A stretch of DNA of 8,949 nucleotides. Origin: Pseudomonadota bacterium (GTDB taxonomy: Bacteria > Pseudomonadota > Alphaproteobacteria > Rhizobiales > Xanthobacteraceae). A model generated the notes under the pieces. It had not been told where the DNA came from, did not search any database, and saw nothing but the letters and a program-made list of their open reading frames with translations. The first letter of the stretch is position 1; every line of letters begins with the position of its first letter. Both the position numbers and the translations under genes were made by a program. Below are positions 1 to 6,228 of the stretch, piece after piece. The stretch covers positions 1 to 8,949 of the forward strand of contig JAJYAH010000234.1 of assembly GCA_021779635.1 (NCBI GenBank). The letters are read 5' to 3'.

Positions 1-1
1 G

Positions 2-1828
2 GCGCGGTTCGATCAGGCCGAGCGCGAGTTCGGCGCCGAGTCGGTATGGCCCTATTACTATGCCGGCACCATGGGCATCGTGATGCGCGACGGCATCAAC
101 CGCCTCGCCCATGTGAAGAAATATTCGCGCTTCTACAGCACGATTTGCGCGACCATCGCGCGGGTCGGGTTCGCCGCCGGCACCGGCAAGGTCGCGGGCG
201 TCGATCCGCGCGAGATGGGCGTCTCCGACCTGATCGTGATCTGGGGCACCAACCCGGTGAATACCCAGGTCAATGTGATGACTCATGCCGCCCGGGCCCG
301 CAAGGAACGCGGCGCGAAAATCGCTGCGGTTGATGTCTACAACAACGACACCATGAAGCAAGCCGATATCAAGATCATCCTGCGGCCCGGCACCGACGGC
401 GCCTTTGCCTGCGGTGTCATGCATGTGCTGTTCCGCGAAGGTTATGCCGATCGCGACTATCTTGCACGTTACACGGATTGCCCCGCGGAGCTTGAGGCGC
501 ATCTTGCGACCCGGACGCCGGAATGGGCCTCATCGATTTGCGGCGTGCCGGTGACGGAGATCGAGGCGTTCGGCCGCACGGTCGGGCGGACCAAACGCTC
601 GTTCTTCCGTCTTGGCTACGGATTTACCCGAAGCCGCAATGGTGCGGCGCAGATGCATGCGGCATTGTGTATCCCGGCCGTGACCGGCGCCTGGCAATAC
701 GAGGGCGGCGGCGCATTTTTCAACAATTATGCGATCTGGAAGTTCAACGAATCGCTGATCGAGGGCCACGACGCGATCGATCACAGCACGCGGGTGCTGG
801 ACCAGTCAAAGATCGGACGAATCCTGACCGGCGATGCAGCGGCGCTGAAAAACGGCCCGCCGGTGAAGGCGATGCTGATCCAGAATACCAATCCGATGAC
901 GGTAGCGCCGGAACAGGCGCTGGTGCGGCAGGGTTTCGCCCGCCAGGACCTGTTCATGGTGGTGCATGAGCAGTTCATGACCGAAACCGCCCAGATGGCC
1001 GACCTCGTTCTGCCCGCGACGATGTTCATGGAACACGACGATCTCTATTACGGCGGGGGCCACCAGCACATCTCGGTCGGCGCAAAGCTGATCGAACCGC
1101 CCGGCGAATGCCGCTCCAACCATGAGGTGTTGCGGGGGCTCAGCCGCCGTCTTAATGCCGTGCATCCCGGATTCGAAATGTCAGCGCGCGAGTTGATCGA
1201 TGCCACGCTGAAGAAAAGCGGTCATGGCGATATCGAAACCCTCGAAGCTGATTTGTGGCGCGACCTTCAGCCGGACTTTCGCACCTCGCATTATCTCGAC
1301 GGCTTCGCTCATGCGGACGGCAAATTTCACTTCAAGGCTGACTGGGCGCGGGTACCGCTCGGCAATGCCGGCATGATGGGCGCATGGGACCAGATGCCGT
1401 CGCTGCCCGACCACTGGACGTCCATCGAGGAGGCGGATGAAGCGCATCCGTTCCGGCTCGCCACCAGCCCGTCGCGAAGCTTTCTCAATACCACCTTCAA
1501 TGAGACGCCGTCGTCACAGGCGCGCGAAGGGGCGCCGACCGTGATGATCCATCCGGAAGATGCGGCTTCGCTGGCGATCGAGGATGGCGACGCTGTCACG
1601 CTCGGCAATGTCAGAGGCGAGACGACGCTGACCGCAAGGATATTCGATGGCGTTCGCCGCGGCGTCTTGATTGCGGAGTCGGTGCACCCGAACCGGAGCC
1701 ACATCGGCGGTCGCGGGATCAACATGCTGACCGGGGCCGAGGCAGTCGCGCCGGTCGGCGGCGCGGCCTTTCACGACAACAAGGTTTGGGTCCGGAAGGT
1801 CGGCCCTGCCGCGATTCCGACCCCCTAA
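2..1828 (+). CDS. Molybdopterin oxidoreductase, DMSO-reductase superfamily (5'-truncated by window edge)
   Basis: The open frame runs in from the window edge without a start, so only the last 608 residues are visible and the Met at base 71 is internal. The protein belongs to the large Mo/W-bis-MGD oxidoreductases (COG0243 type), which transfer oxygen atoms or electrons to or from small substrates. Seen: a nucleotide-binding-like stretch (LIVIWGTNPVNTQ), the 'QNTNPM' loop, then TETAQMADLVLPAT followed by an acidic E-H-D-D, typical of the second half of the catalytic domain. From about visible residue 481 comes the C-terminal molydopterin dinucleotide-binding beta-barrel (PF01568 type: 'LATSPSRSFLNTTF', 'VMIHPEDAASLAIEDGDAV'). 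Any N-terminal Fe-S motif or Tat signal lies upstream and cannot be judged. The substrate is unknown. The 69-base gap to the following enoyl-CoA hydratase gene suggests a shared transcript. The family call is firm; the specific reaction is not. Confidence 0.9.
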   Translation, partial: ARFDQAEREFGAESVWPYYYAGTMGIVMRDGINRLAHVKKYSRFYSTICATIARVGFAAGTGKVAGVDPREMGVSDLIVIWGTNPVNTQVNVMTHAARARKERGAKIAAVDVYNNDTMKQADIKIILRPGTDGAFACGVMHVLFREGYADRDYLARYTDCPAELEAHLATRTPEWASSICGVPVTEIEAFGRTVGRTKRSFFRLGYGFTRSRNGAAQMHAALCIPAVTGAWQYEGGGAFFNNYAIWKFNESLIEGHDAIDHSTRVLDQSKIGRILTGDAAALKNGPPVKAMLIQNTNPMTVAPEQALVRQGFARQDLFMVVHEQFMTETAQMADLVLPATMFMEHDDLYYGGGHQHISVGAKLIEPPGECRSNHEVLRGLSRRLNAVHPGFEMSARELIDATLKKSGHGDIETLEADLWRDLQPDFRTSHYLDGFAHADGKFHFKADWARVPLGNAGMMGAWDQMPSLPDHWTSIEEADEAHPFRLATSPSRSFLNTTFNETPSSQAREGAPTVMIHPEDAASLAIEDGDAVTLGNVRGETTLTARIFDGVRRGVLIAESVHPNRSHIGGRGINMLTGAEAVAPVGGAAFHDNKVWVRKVGPAAIPTP

Positions 1829-1867
1829 ATCGTCCTTGCAGTCTGCCGCCATCCTGTCGCTAATGTT

Positions 1868-1884
1868 CGCCGGGCAAACCGGCG
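1868..1884 (+). promoter_or_regulatory. Small GC-rich hairpin just upstream of the enoyl-CoA hydratase start
   Basis: A perfect inverted repeat, CGCCGG / GCAAA / CCGGCG (6-bp arms, 5-nt loop), ends 13 bases before the ATG at 1898. There is no U tract, so it is a poor intrinsic terminator. The region around the ATG has only a weak Shine-Dalgarno match, so the hairpin might affect initiation or partly separate the two genes. Such short GC stems are common in high-GC genomes, so it may be chance. Confidence 0.25.
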
Positions 1885-1897
1885 AGCGAGCAGAGCA

Positions 1898-2680
1898 ATG
1901 ACTGACAATAGTGGCGTGGTGCTTGAAAAGCACGGACGGGCGTTCTGGATCACCATCAACCGACCGGAGAAGCGTAACGCCATCAACGGCGATGTGGTGG
2001 CCAGCATCGCGAAGGGCTATCGCGACGCGCATGATGATCCGGATGTCCGCGTGATCGTTCTGACCGGCGCCGGCGACAAGGCATTTTGCGCCGGCGCGGA
2101 CCTGCAGCACAGCGGTGCCGCCTTCGCTTTCGACTTTGCCAGGCCGAATGTCGATTACGCCGATCTGCTGCGGTTGTCGCAGAACGCCACCAAGCCGGCG
2201 ATCGCCCGGGTGGGTGGCGTCTGCATGGCGGGCGGCATGGGCCTTCTGTGCATGACTGACATGGCGGTTGCGGCCGATCACGCGATGTTCGGATTGCCCG
2301 AAGTCAAGGTCGGCGTGTTTCCGATGCAGGTGATGAGCCTGCTGCAATCGATCGCACCGCGGCGCCTGGTCAACGAATGGGCGCTCACCGGTGAACCGTT
2401 CGATGCACGAATCGCGCAGGCCGCCGGGCTTCTGAACTATGTGGTGCCGTCAGCAGAACTCGACGCCAAGGTTGACTGGCTGATCGGCCGGATCGTCGAC
2501 AAGTCGCCGACCGCGATCCGGCGCGGCAAATACGCCATGAACGCGATCGCGTCGATGTCGTTCGATGAAAGCATCGCCTACACCGAAAGCCAGATCGCGC
2601 TCTTGGCGATGACCGAGGATGCCAAGGAGGGCCTTAAGGCCTTTGGCGAAAAGCGCAAGCCGTCATGGCCGGGGAAATGA
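1898..2680 (+). CDS. Enoyl-CoA hydratase/isomerase family protein (crotonase fold)
   Basis: 260 residues, the usual length for the crotonase superfamily, whose members hydrate, isomerise or otherwise process acyl-CoA thioesters through an oxyanion hole. Seen: the N-terminal strand pattern with INRPEKRNAIN (20-30), the first oxyanion-hole segment AFCAGADL (62-69), the second segment AGGMGL (111-116), and FGLPEVKVGVFP (131-142). Aligned by eye with rat mitochondrial enoyl-CoA hydratase, Glu135 matches the second catalytic Glu (Glu164). The position of the first (Glu144) is Gly115. Loss of one Glu is known in several crotonase subfamilies and usually signals a reaction other than classical hydration, such as isomerisation or lyase chemistry, so the exact substrate should not be assumed. 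The ATG at 1898 is chosen because the family domain begins directly after it. It follows the molybdopterin oxidoreductase gene by 69 bases, possibly in one catabolic transcript. Confidence 0.92.
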   Translation: MTDNSGVVLEKHGRAFWITINRPEKRNAINGDVVASIAKGYRDAHDDPDVRVIVLTGAGDKAFCAGADLQHSGAAFAFDFARPNVDYADLLRLSQNATKPAIARVGGVCMAGGMGLLCMTDMAVAADHAMFGLPEVKVGVFPMQVMSLLQSIAPRRLVNEWALTGEPFDARIAQAAGLLNYVVPSAELDAKVDWLIGRIVDKSPTAIRRGKYAMNAIASMSFDESIAYTESQIALLAMTEDAKEGLKAFGEKRKPSWPGK

Positions 2681-2732
2681 CCCTCATTCGTTGTACGGTG
2701 AACGCGGGACTTCGACTCCCCCAGGTCTCCTC

Positions 2733-3695
2733 TTGACGTCTACGCTTCACGATTGGATTGTTTATTGCGCCGATCCACTTGGCTCCCGAGCGAGACCGCC
2801 ATGCCGGCCTTTGCCACCGGAGCGTATCGGTGACCTGATTAAGCAGGCTGAGGCGCACGGCGTGCTCGGCGCTCTCTTGCAAAACTTTCCTGCTTTCTCC
2901 GACGATCCGGAGTTCGAGGCCGGACGTAACGCGGCACGTGATCGTAACCGCATCAACGTCGTGTTCTCGCTGCTGCTCGAGCGCGAGGCCGACGCCTTGA
3001 TGGCGGATGTTCGCGGCTTGCCGGTCGCGATCGTCAAGGGGCCGGTCTTTGCTCGCCATCTCTATCCGTCAGCTTCGCTGCGCTGCTTCACGGACATTGA
3101 CATGCTGGCGGCGCCGGAAGCCTTGCCGCGGATTGACGCGGCGCTCGCGGACCATGGCTTTCGATTGGCAGAGAGCCACCCGCGGGAATGCAAATGGCTG
3201 CATCGAGACAACGACAGCGTAATGGTCGAGGTGCAAACCGATCTGGTTCACGCTGAAAGCCTTCATGAGGTGATGTCGTTGCCGTACCAGGTGATTGCCG
3301 CAGCGCCGGACGCAGCCGAAGCGCTGCTGCTCGTTGCTCTTGTGCATGGCGGCGGTCACCAGTACGAGCGGCTGCAACAGGTGGTCGATATCTGTCAGGC
3401 CGCCCGCGCCCTGCAAGGTGGCGCGGGCGAGCGCCGCTTCGAAGATATGGTGCAAGCCGCAAATGCGCGGTTTATTGCGGTGGCTGGCCTCCTGCTTGCC
3501 AACCGTATCTTCGGAGAACCGCGTTGCGGCGAGATAGCCCGCGCGCTCGGTCCGGTGCGCTATCGGCGCATGGCCGACCTATTGCTCGACCGAACCGTCA
3601 TCATGTCCACCATGTACCATCGCCGCGCGCGTCACGGGTGGCGCCGGCAGGCTTTTCGATGGTTAATCCGGCGTGGCGGTCCTCGTCAGCCTTGA
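2733..3695 (+). CDS. PF14907-type nucleotidyltransferase-like protein
   Basis: About 320 residues from a TTG start at 2733. The open frame reaches back to an ATG at 2619 inside the enoyl-CoA hydratase gene, but family-like sequence begins only near 2733, and an AGG lies 9 bases before this TTG; TTG 2691 is an alternative. Seen: an N-terminal helical part ('QAEAHGVLGALLQ', 38-50), then the hallmark Lys-Gly motif VKGPVFARHLYPS (101-113) and CFTDIDML (118-125), whose D-I-D pair is the metal site. Glu166 (MVEVQTDL) is a likely third carboxylate, followed by HGGGHQYERLQQVVDI (205-220). These are the signature of the uncharacterised NTP_transf_5 family. From memory, relatives sit in lasso-peptide clusters with HprK-like kinases, and one (PsmN, pseudomycoidin) is linked to sugar addition on the phosphorylated peptide. 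Here it precedes a PqqD-like gene on the same strand. The donor and acceptor are unknown. Confidence 0.82.
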   Translation: MTSTLHDWIVYCADPLGSRARPPCRPLPPERIGDLIKQAEAHGVLGALLQNFPAFSDDPEFEAGRNAARDRNRINVVFSLLLEREADALMADVRGLPVAIVKGPVFARHLYPSASLRCFTDIDMLAAPEALPRIDAALADHGFRLAESHPRECKWLHRDNDSVMVEVQTDLVHAESLHEVMSLPYQVIAAAPDAAEALLLVALVHGGGHQYERLQQVVDICQAARALQGGAGERRFEDMVQAANARFIAVAGLLLANRIFGEPRCGEIARALGPVRYRRMADLLLDRTVIMSTMYHRRARHGWRRQAFRWLIRRGGPRQP

Positions 3696-3781
3696 TGGCC
3701 AGCGCGACCTTGCTTCAAACGACCATCAGGGTCTGCTAGGGATGCATGGTCTTTCAGTATTCATTTCCGCCGGGGTTTGCC

Positions 3782-4084
3782 ATGTCTGATTCTGATGCCA
3801 TCCCGATCCCGCGCCAGGGATTTGTGCTGGAAGAACTCGACGGCGAAACACTGCTTTACCGGCACTCACTCAAAAAACTGATCTATCTCAACCAAAGCGC
3901 CGCCGCGGTCTGGAAGCTGTGCGACGGCAAGCGCAGCGGGCGGGAAATCGCGCGCCTTTTGGCTGATGCCTATCCGGAAGCCGGCAATATTGTCGCGGCC
4001 GATGTCAGGGATGCGCTCGAAAGCCTCACTCGCGAGGGGGCGCTCCGGATCACAGATCGCCCCGGAGAGTTGCAGCCAGAGTGA
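3782..4084 (+). CDS. PqqD-like protein (RiPP recognition element fold)
   Basis: 100 residues from the ATG at 3782, which has GGGG six bases upstream. An in-frame ATG at 3746, after AGGG at short spacing, would add 12 residues unlike the domain. PqqD-family proteins (PF05402) are small winged-helix modules that bind leader peptides in RiPP pathways and present the peptide to modifying enzymes. Seen: beta strands in 'GFVLEELDGETLLYRH' (13-28), KKLIYLNQSAAAVWKLCDG (31-49), which is the typical 'l-N-x-s-a-x-x-i-W-x-l-c-d-G' signature, then EIARLLADAYP (55-65) and a C-terminal helix VAADVRDALESLTREGAL (71-88). It follows the nucleotidyltransferase-like gene by 86 bases on the same strand and converges with the HprK-like/glycosyltransferase gene. 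No pyrroloquinoline quinone genes are nearby, so a role in PQQ synthesis is unlikely. I infer that it recognises the leader of the Thr-rich peptide encoded at 5986-6228. Confidence 0.85.
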   Translation: MSDSDAIPIPRQGFVLEELDGETLLYRHSLKKLIYLNQSAAAVWKLCDGKRSGREIARLLADAYPEAGNIVAADVRDALESLTREGALRITDRPGELQPE

Positions 4085-4102
4085 ATCGACGATTCCACTC
4101 TG
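4077..4102. terminator. Candidate bidirectional terminator hairpin between convergent genes
   Basis: An inverted repeat spans the PqqD-like stop codon: CAGAGTG then AATC on the left, GATT then C-CACTCTG on the right. It gives 11 base pairs with one bulged C and a 3-nt loop. It lies in the 30-base gap between two convergent reading frames, where a shared terminator is expected. No clear U run follows on either strand, so intrinsic termination is plausible but not strong. Confidence 0.45.
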
Positions 4103-4114
4103 TCCCAACTGGTT

Positions 4115-5911
4115 TCAAGTTTCGAGCGTCAGAAGTTCCTGCTTCAGGCGTGCGATAATTTCGCTGCCTCTGGGCTCCCCGAACAATTCGCGGAAATGCG
4201 CCTCCATTTCGTCTGTCGGCAAGCCCACTTCGCGCAGGCCGACCAGGTAGTTCCATGCCCGGTCCTCCAGGAGATTCCGGTAAGGGATGCCCATCGGTCG
4301 GTTGAAGCGGTGTACCCATCGCAAAAACGGCAAACATAAAGTTCGGCCGCCAGCCTGGCGGAATTTTTCGTGGATGTAGCCCTCTTCGCCACCGAAACCG
4401 CGAAACGCATCGTTGAAGCGGCGCCAGGCCGCGCGGCGGCATGCAAACAAACCCATGCCCTGCATCGGAATTTCGAACGGTGGGTCGTCCGGACTATCTG
4501 CCAGTCCGTTGTTATCCCAAATACCGTACATCCCGCCGCTCCATTCCGGCCGGAAATGCGTGGAGAGATGAGTGAGGTCATCGGACAGCAGCGGTCCCTG
4601 CAGCAGGTCCAACGTGGAGGGATTGTCGGCGAAATAGTCGAGTAGTCTCTTCACAGCACCCGGCAGCACGAAGACATGCGAGTCCATGCACAGCACGAAC
4701 TCCCCGGCGGCTTCGTCGAATACCCGGCCCTTAACCGAAGTGCCGCAGCGCGCCGGCTCCGGGATATAGCGATAGTTGGGAATGCAGGTTTCCAGCGCCT
4801 TCAGCGCCACGGCGCAGGCACCATCGGGATGATTGTCGACCACAATAAACTCCGCGTCGTCAACGATCTCGGGATGATAAATCCGCAAGGCTTGTAGCGT
4901 GAAGTAAACCCCGTCGTAGTCGTCATAGGTCGCCATGCCGATGGTCAGCTTCACCGGGTTGCGGCGCGGCGTCGGTGACGGAATTTCAAAGCGCACGACC
5001 GGTGCAGCGGTCGATGCTGCTTCCGGTGGTCCGGCAAACGCGGCCATCAATCGCCGGCCGCGACTGCCGTCGATGCCACCGTCAAGCACCAGCCTTGCGA
5101 GCATATCGGCGACGTCGTCGAGCTGGTCGAACGCGCCGTAGCTCAGTTCGACGGCCGTCAGGCGCCGGGCGAGGCCGCTGACGGCCGCGAATCCGCCGTC
5201 CGGAAGATTGCGGGAATTGACGTTGCACCCCATCAGCCCGATACAGGCCCTGGCGGAGGTCAGCGGTCGGATTGTCAGATCCGCGCCCGGCGCGAACGAA
5301 GGAAAGATGATCAACCCGCAAGGGAGCAGGCGGGCCCGCGTCTGATCGTCCGGCCTCTCAGGCCGCAGCATCAGCGTTTCGCCGGCTTGATGACGTTGCG
5401 AGGACGTGAACCGCGGGAGCGCGGAGACGAACATATCGGCAGCGCGCTTTAGCATCAGCGCGCGCGAAAGACCCGCCACAGCGCCGTCGGCGGTCAGAAT
5501 GGCGAGTTCATCGGTAAGATAAGCAAAGCCCTTGTCGACAAACCAGGCGGTGAGGGATGACTTACCGGCGCCGGATTGCCCGGGAATCAGGATCGAACGA
5601 CCGTTCCACCCGACAGCGCCGGCATGCAGCGCCACTCCGGTGGTCAGGTGAGCCGCAAGGCGGCTGGCGACGATTTCCGAAATCTGGATCAGCGCATCGG
5701 ACCGGCCAAGACCGCTTGTCACGGCAGTCGGCCCGCAACCCTCGCGGATCGCATAGCGACCATCGTCCTCGGCTGCGACCGTCAAATACGTGCAGGGTTC
5801 GATGGCTGACGGGGCGGAAACACCGAACAGCAATCGAATGTCGTGCTCCCAGTCCGACGGCAATCGCAGTTCGACCGACTGACCCTGGAGCGAAACAATG
5901 ATCGTTATCAC
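4115..5911 (-). CDS. HprK-like kinase domain fused to a GT-A glycosyltransferase domain
   Basis: 598 residues from a GTG at 5911, the only usable start between the upstream peptide gene's stop and the first domain. The open frame continues to 6139, but that part is an out-of-frame reading of the peptide gene. Residues about 1-300 form an HprK-related ATP-binding domain: HAGAVGWNGRSILIPGQSGAGKSS (start 96; P-loop 111-118) and FAYLTDELAIL (129-139). Residues 320-540 are a GT-A glycosyltransferase: KLTIGMATYDDYDG (321-334), EFIVVDN (354-360), CMDSH (408-412, D-x-H metal motif), PMQGMGLFACRR (482-493), FGGEEGYIHEKFRQAGGR (506-523) and LRWVHRF (530-536). The D-S-H, G-G-E and late His resemble polypeptide GalNAc-transferases more than the usual D-x-D of family 2. 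No signal peptide or membrane helix is seen, so it is probably cytoplasmic. HprK homologues phosphorylate serine in HPr or in lasso peptides. I infer that the Thr-rich peptide encoded 74 bases upstream is the substrate. Confidence 0.85.
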   Translation of the reverse strand: MITIIVSLQGQSVELRLPSDWEHDIRLLFGVSAPSAIEPCTYLTVAAEDDGRYAIREGCGPTAVTSGLGRSDALIQISEIVASRLAAHLTTGVALHAGAVGWNGRSILIPGQSGAGKSSLTAWFVDKGFAYLTDELAILTADGAVAGLSRALMLKRAADMFVSALPRFTSSQRHQAGETLMLRPERPDDQTRARLLPCGLIIFPSFAPGADLTIRPLTSARACIGLMGCNVNSRNLPDGGFAAVSGLARRLTAVELSYGAFDQLDDVADMLARLVLDGGIDGSRGRRLMAAFAGPPEAASTAAPVVRFEIPSPTPRRNPVKLTIGMATYDDYDGVYFTLQALRIYHPEIVDDAEFIVVDNHPDGACAVALKALETCIPNYRYIPEPARCGTSVKGRVFDEAAGEFVLCMDSHVFVLPGAVKRLLDYFADNPSTLDLLQGPLLSDDLTHLSTHFRPEWSGGMYGIWDNNGLADSPDDPPFEIPMQGMGLFACRRAAWRRFNDAFRGFGGEEGYIHEKFRQAGGRTLCLPFLRWVHRFNRPMGIPYRNLLEDRAWNYLVGLREVGLPTDEMEAHFRELFGEPRGSEIIARLKQELLTLET

Positions 5912-5940
5912 ACTGGGCTCTTGCCTGCCGGGACAAGGGG

Positions 5941-5975
5941 GGCGGCGCCGCCGCTCGTAAGCTACTTGAAGCGGC
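5941..5975 (-). promoter_or_regulatory. GC-rich hairpin region between the Thr-rich peptide and kinase/glycosyltransferase genes
   Basis: Within the 74-base gap lies an inverted repeat, GCCGCT (5950-5955) with AGCGGC (5970-5975) and a 14-nt loop. It overlaps a perfect 12-nt palindrome, GGCGGCGCCGCC (5941-5952). Either could fold in the - strand transcript after the peptide stop codon. A partial stop to transcription here would make more peptide than enzyme, a layout common in peptide-modification operons. No U tract follows, and this role is inference. Confidence 0.3.
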
Positions 5976-5985
5976 TCGCTTGCAA

Positions 5986-6228
5986 TTACCTGGGAGGCCC
6001 CAACGTCGTGGTTGTTGTTGTTGTCGTGGTGGTTGTTGTCGTTGTCGTCGGTGCAGGTGTTGTCGTGGTTGTGGTCGTCGTTCCAGACAGCGCCGCGTGT
6101 GCTGGCGCGATGATCGATTCGACTACCGGCTTCGTCCACCGTGCCGGCAATTCGATCAGCGTCGCAACGCCACCGACAACAATTGTAATTTTCTTGACGA
6201 CATCCCTGCGGGTCGTGTCCTGATTCAC
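5986..6228 (-). CDS. Small Tat-signal-like peptide with poly-threonine C-terminus (candidate modified peptide precursor)
   Basis: No family is recognised. There is no ATG; candidate starts are TTG 6240, GTG 6237 and GTG 6228. GTG 6228 is preferred because TAGGTTGGTG precedes it at suitable spacing, giving 80 residues (84 from 6240). Numbered from 6240: TTRRDVVKK (9-17) resembles a twin-arginine motif, followed by the hydrophobic stretch ITIVVGGVATLIELPA. Next comes RWTKPVVESIIAPAHA, a segment style I recall from Tat leaders of small secreted proteins. A47-H48-A49 fits a signal peptidase I site. The predicted mature part is 35 residues: A-L-S-G, 8 Thr, P-A-P, 15 Thr, L-G-P-P-R. It has no Cys, which argues against lanthipeptide, thiopeptide and sactipeptide chemistry. 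It is first in a - strand pair with the HprK-like/glycosyltransferase gene. The composition is mucin-like, so I infer a carrier for sugar or phosphate groups. The reading frame is supported by the coherent leader, not by homology. Confidence 0.72.
   Translation of the reverse strand: MNQDTTRRDVVKKITIVVGGVATLIELPARWTKPVVESIIAPAHAALSGTTTTTTTTPAPTTTTTTTTTTTTTTTLGPPR
6004..6081 (-). repeat. Low-complexity ACN-codon tract encoding the poly-Thr tail
   Basis: On the - strand 26 consecutive codons read 8 Thr, Pro-Ala-Pro and 15 Thr. ACA, ACG and ACC are mixed irregularly, with ACA frequent although it is unusual in a high-GC genome. Because the triplets are not identical, the tract is kept at the protein level rather than being a fresh microsatellite. 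Runs such as four ACA in a row could still allow length change by slippage. The + strand reads as poly-Val in one frame, which is a shadow. Confidence 0.9.

Noticed and set aside
1514..2347. 277-residue - strand open frame across the molybdoenzyme and enoyl-CoA hydratase genes
   Set aside because: Its translation has no recognisable domain and is typical antisense shadow sequence under two well-supported + strand genes.
2619..2732. ATG at 2619 as start of the nucleotidyltransferase-like gene
   Set aside because: It lies 62 bases inside the enoyl-CoA hydratase gene, and the translated extension is Arg/Pro-rich and unlike the family. The domain begins near TTG 2733.
6004..6081. CRISPR-like or simple satellite repeat
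   Set aside because: There are no spacers and no constant repeat unit. The tract is fully explained as codons for a Thr-rich peptide tail.
5843..6223. + strand open frame with a long poly-Val run
   Set aside because: It is the antisense of the Thr-codon tract (GTN opposite ACN). Apart from the Val run it shows no domain, and it covers both the peptide gene and the start of the kinase-GT gene.
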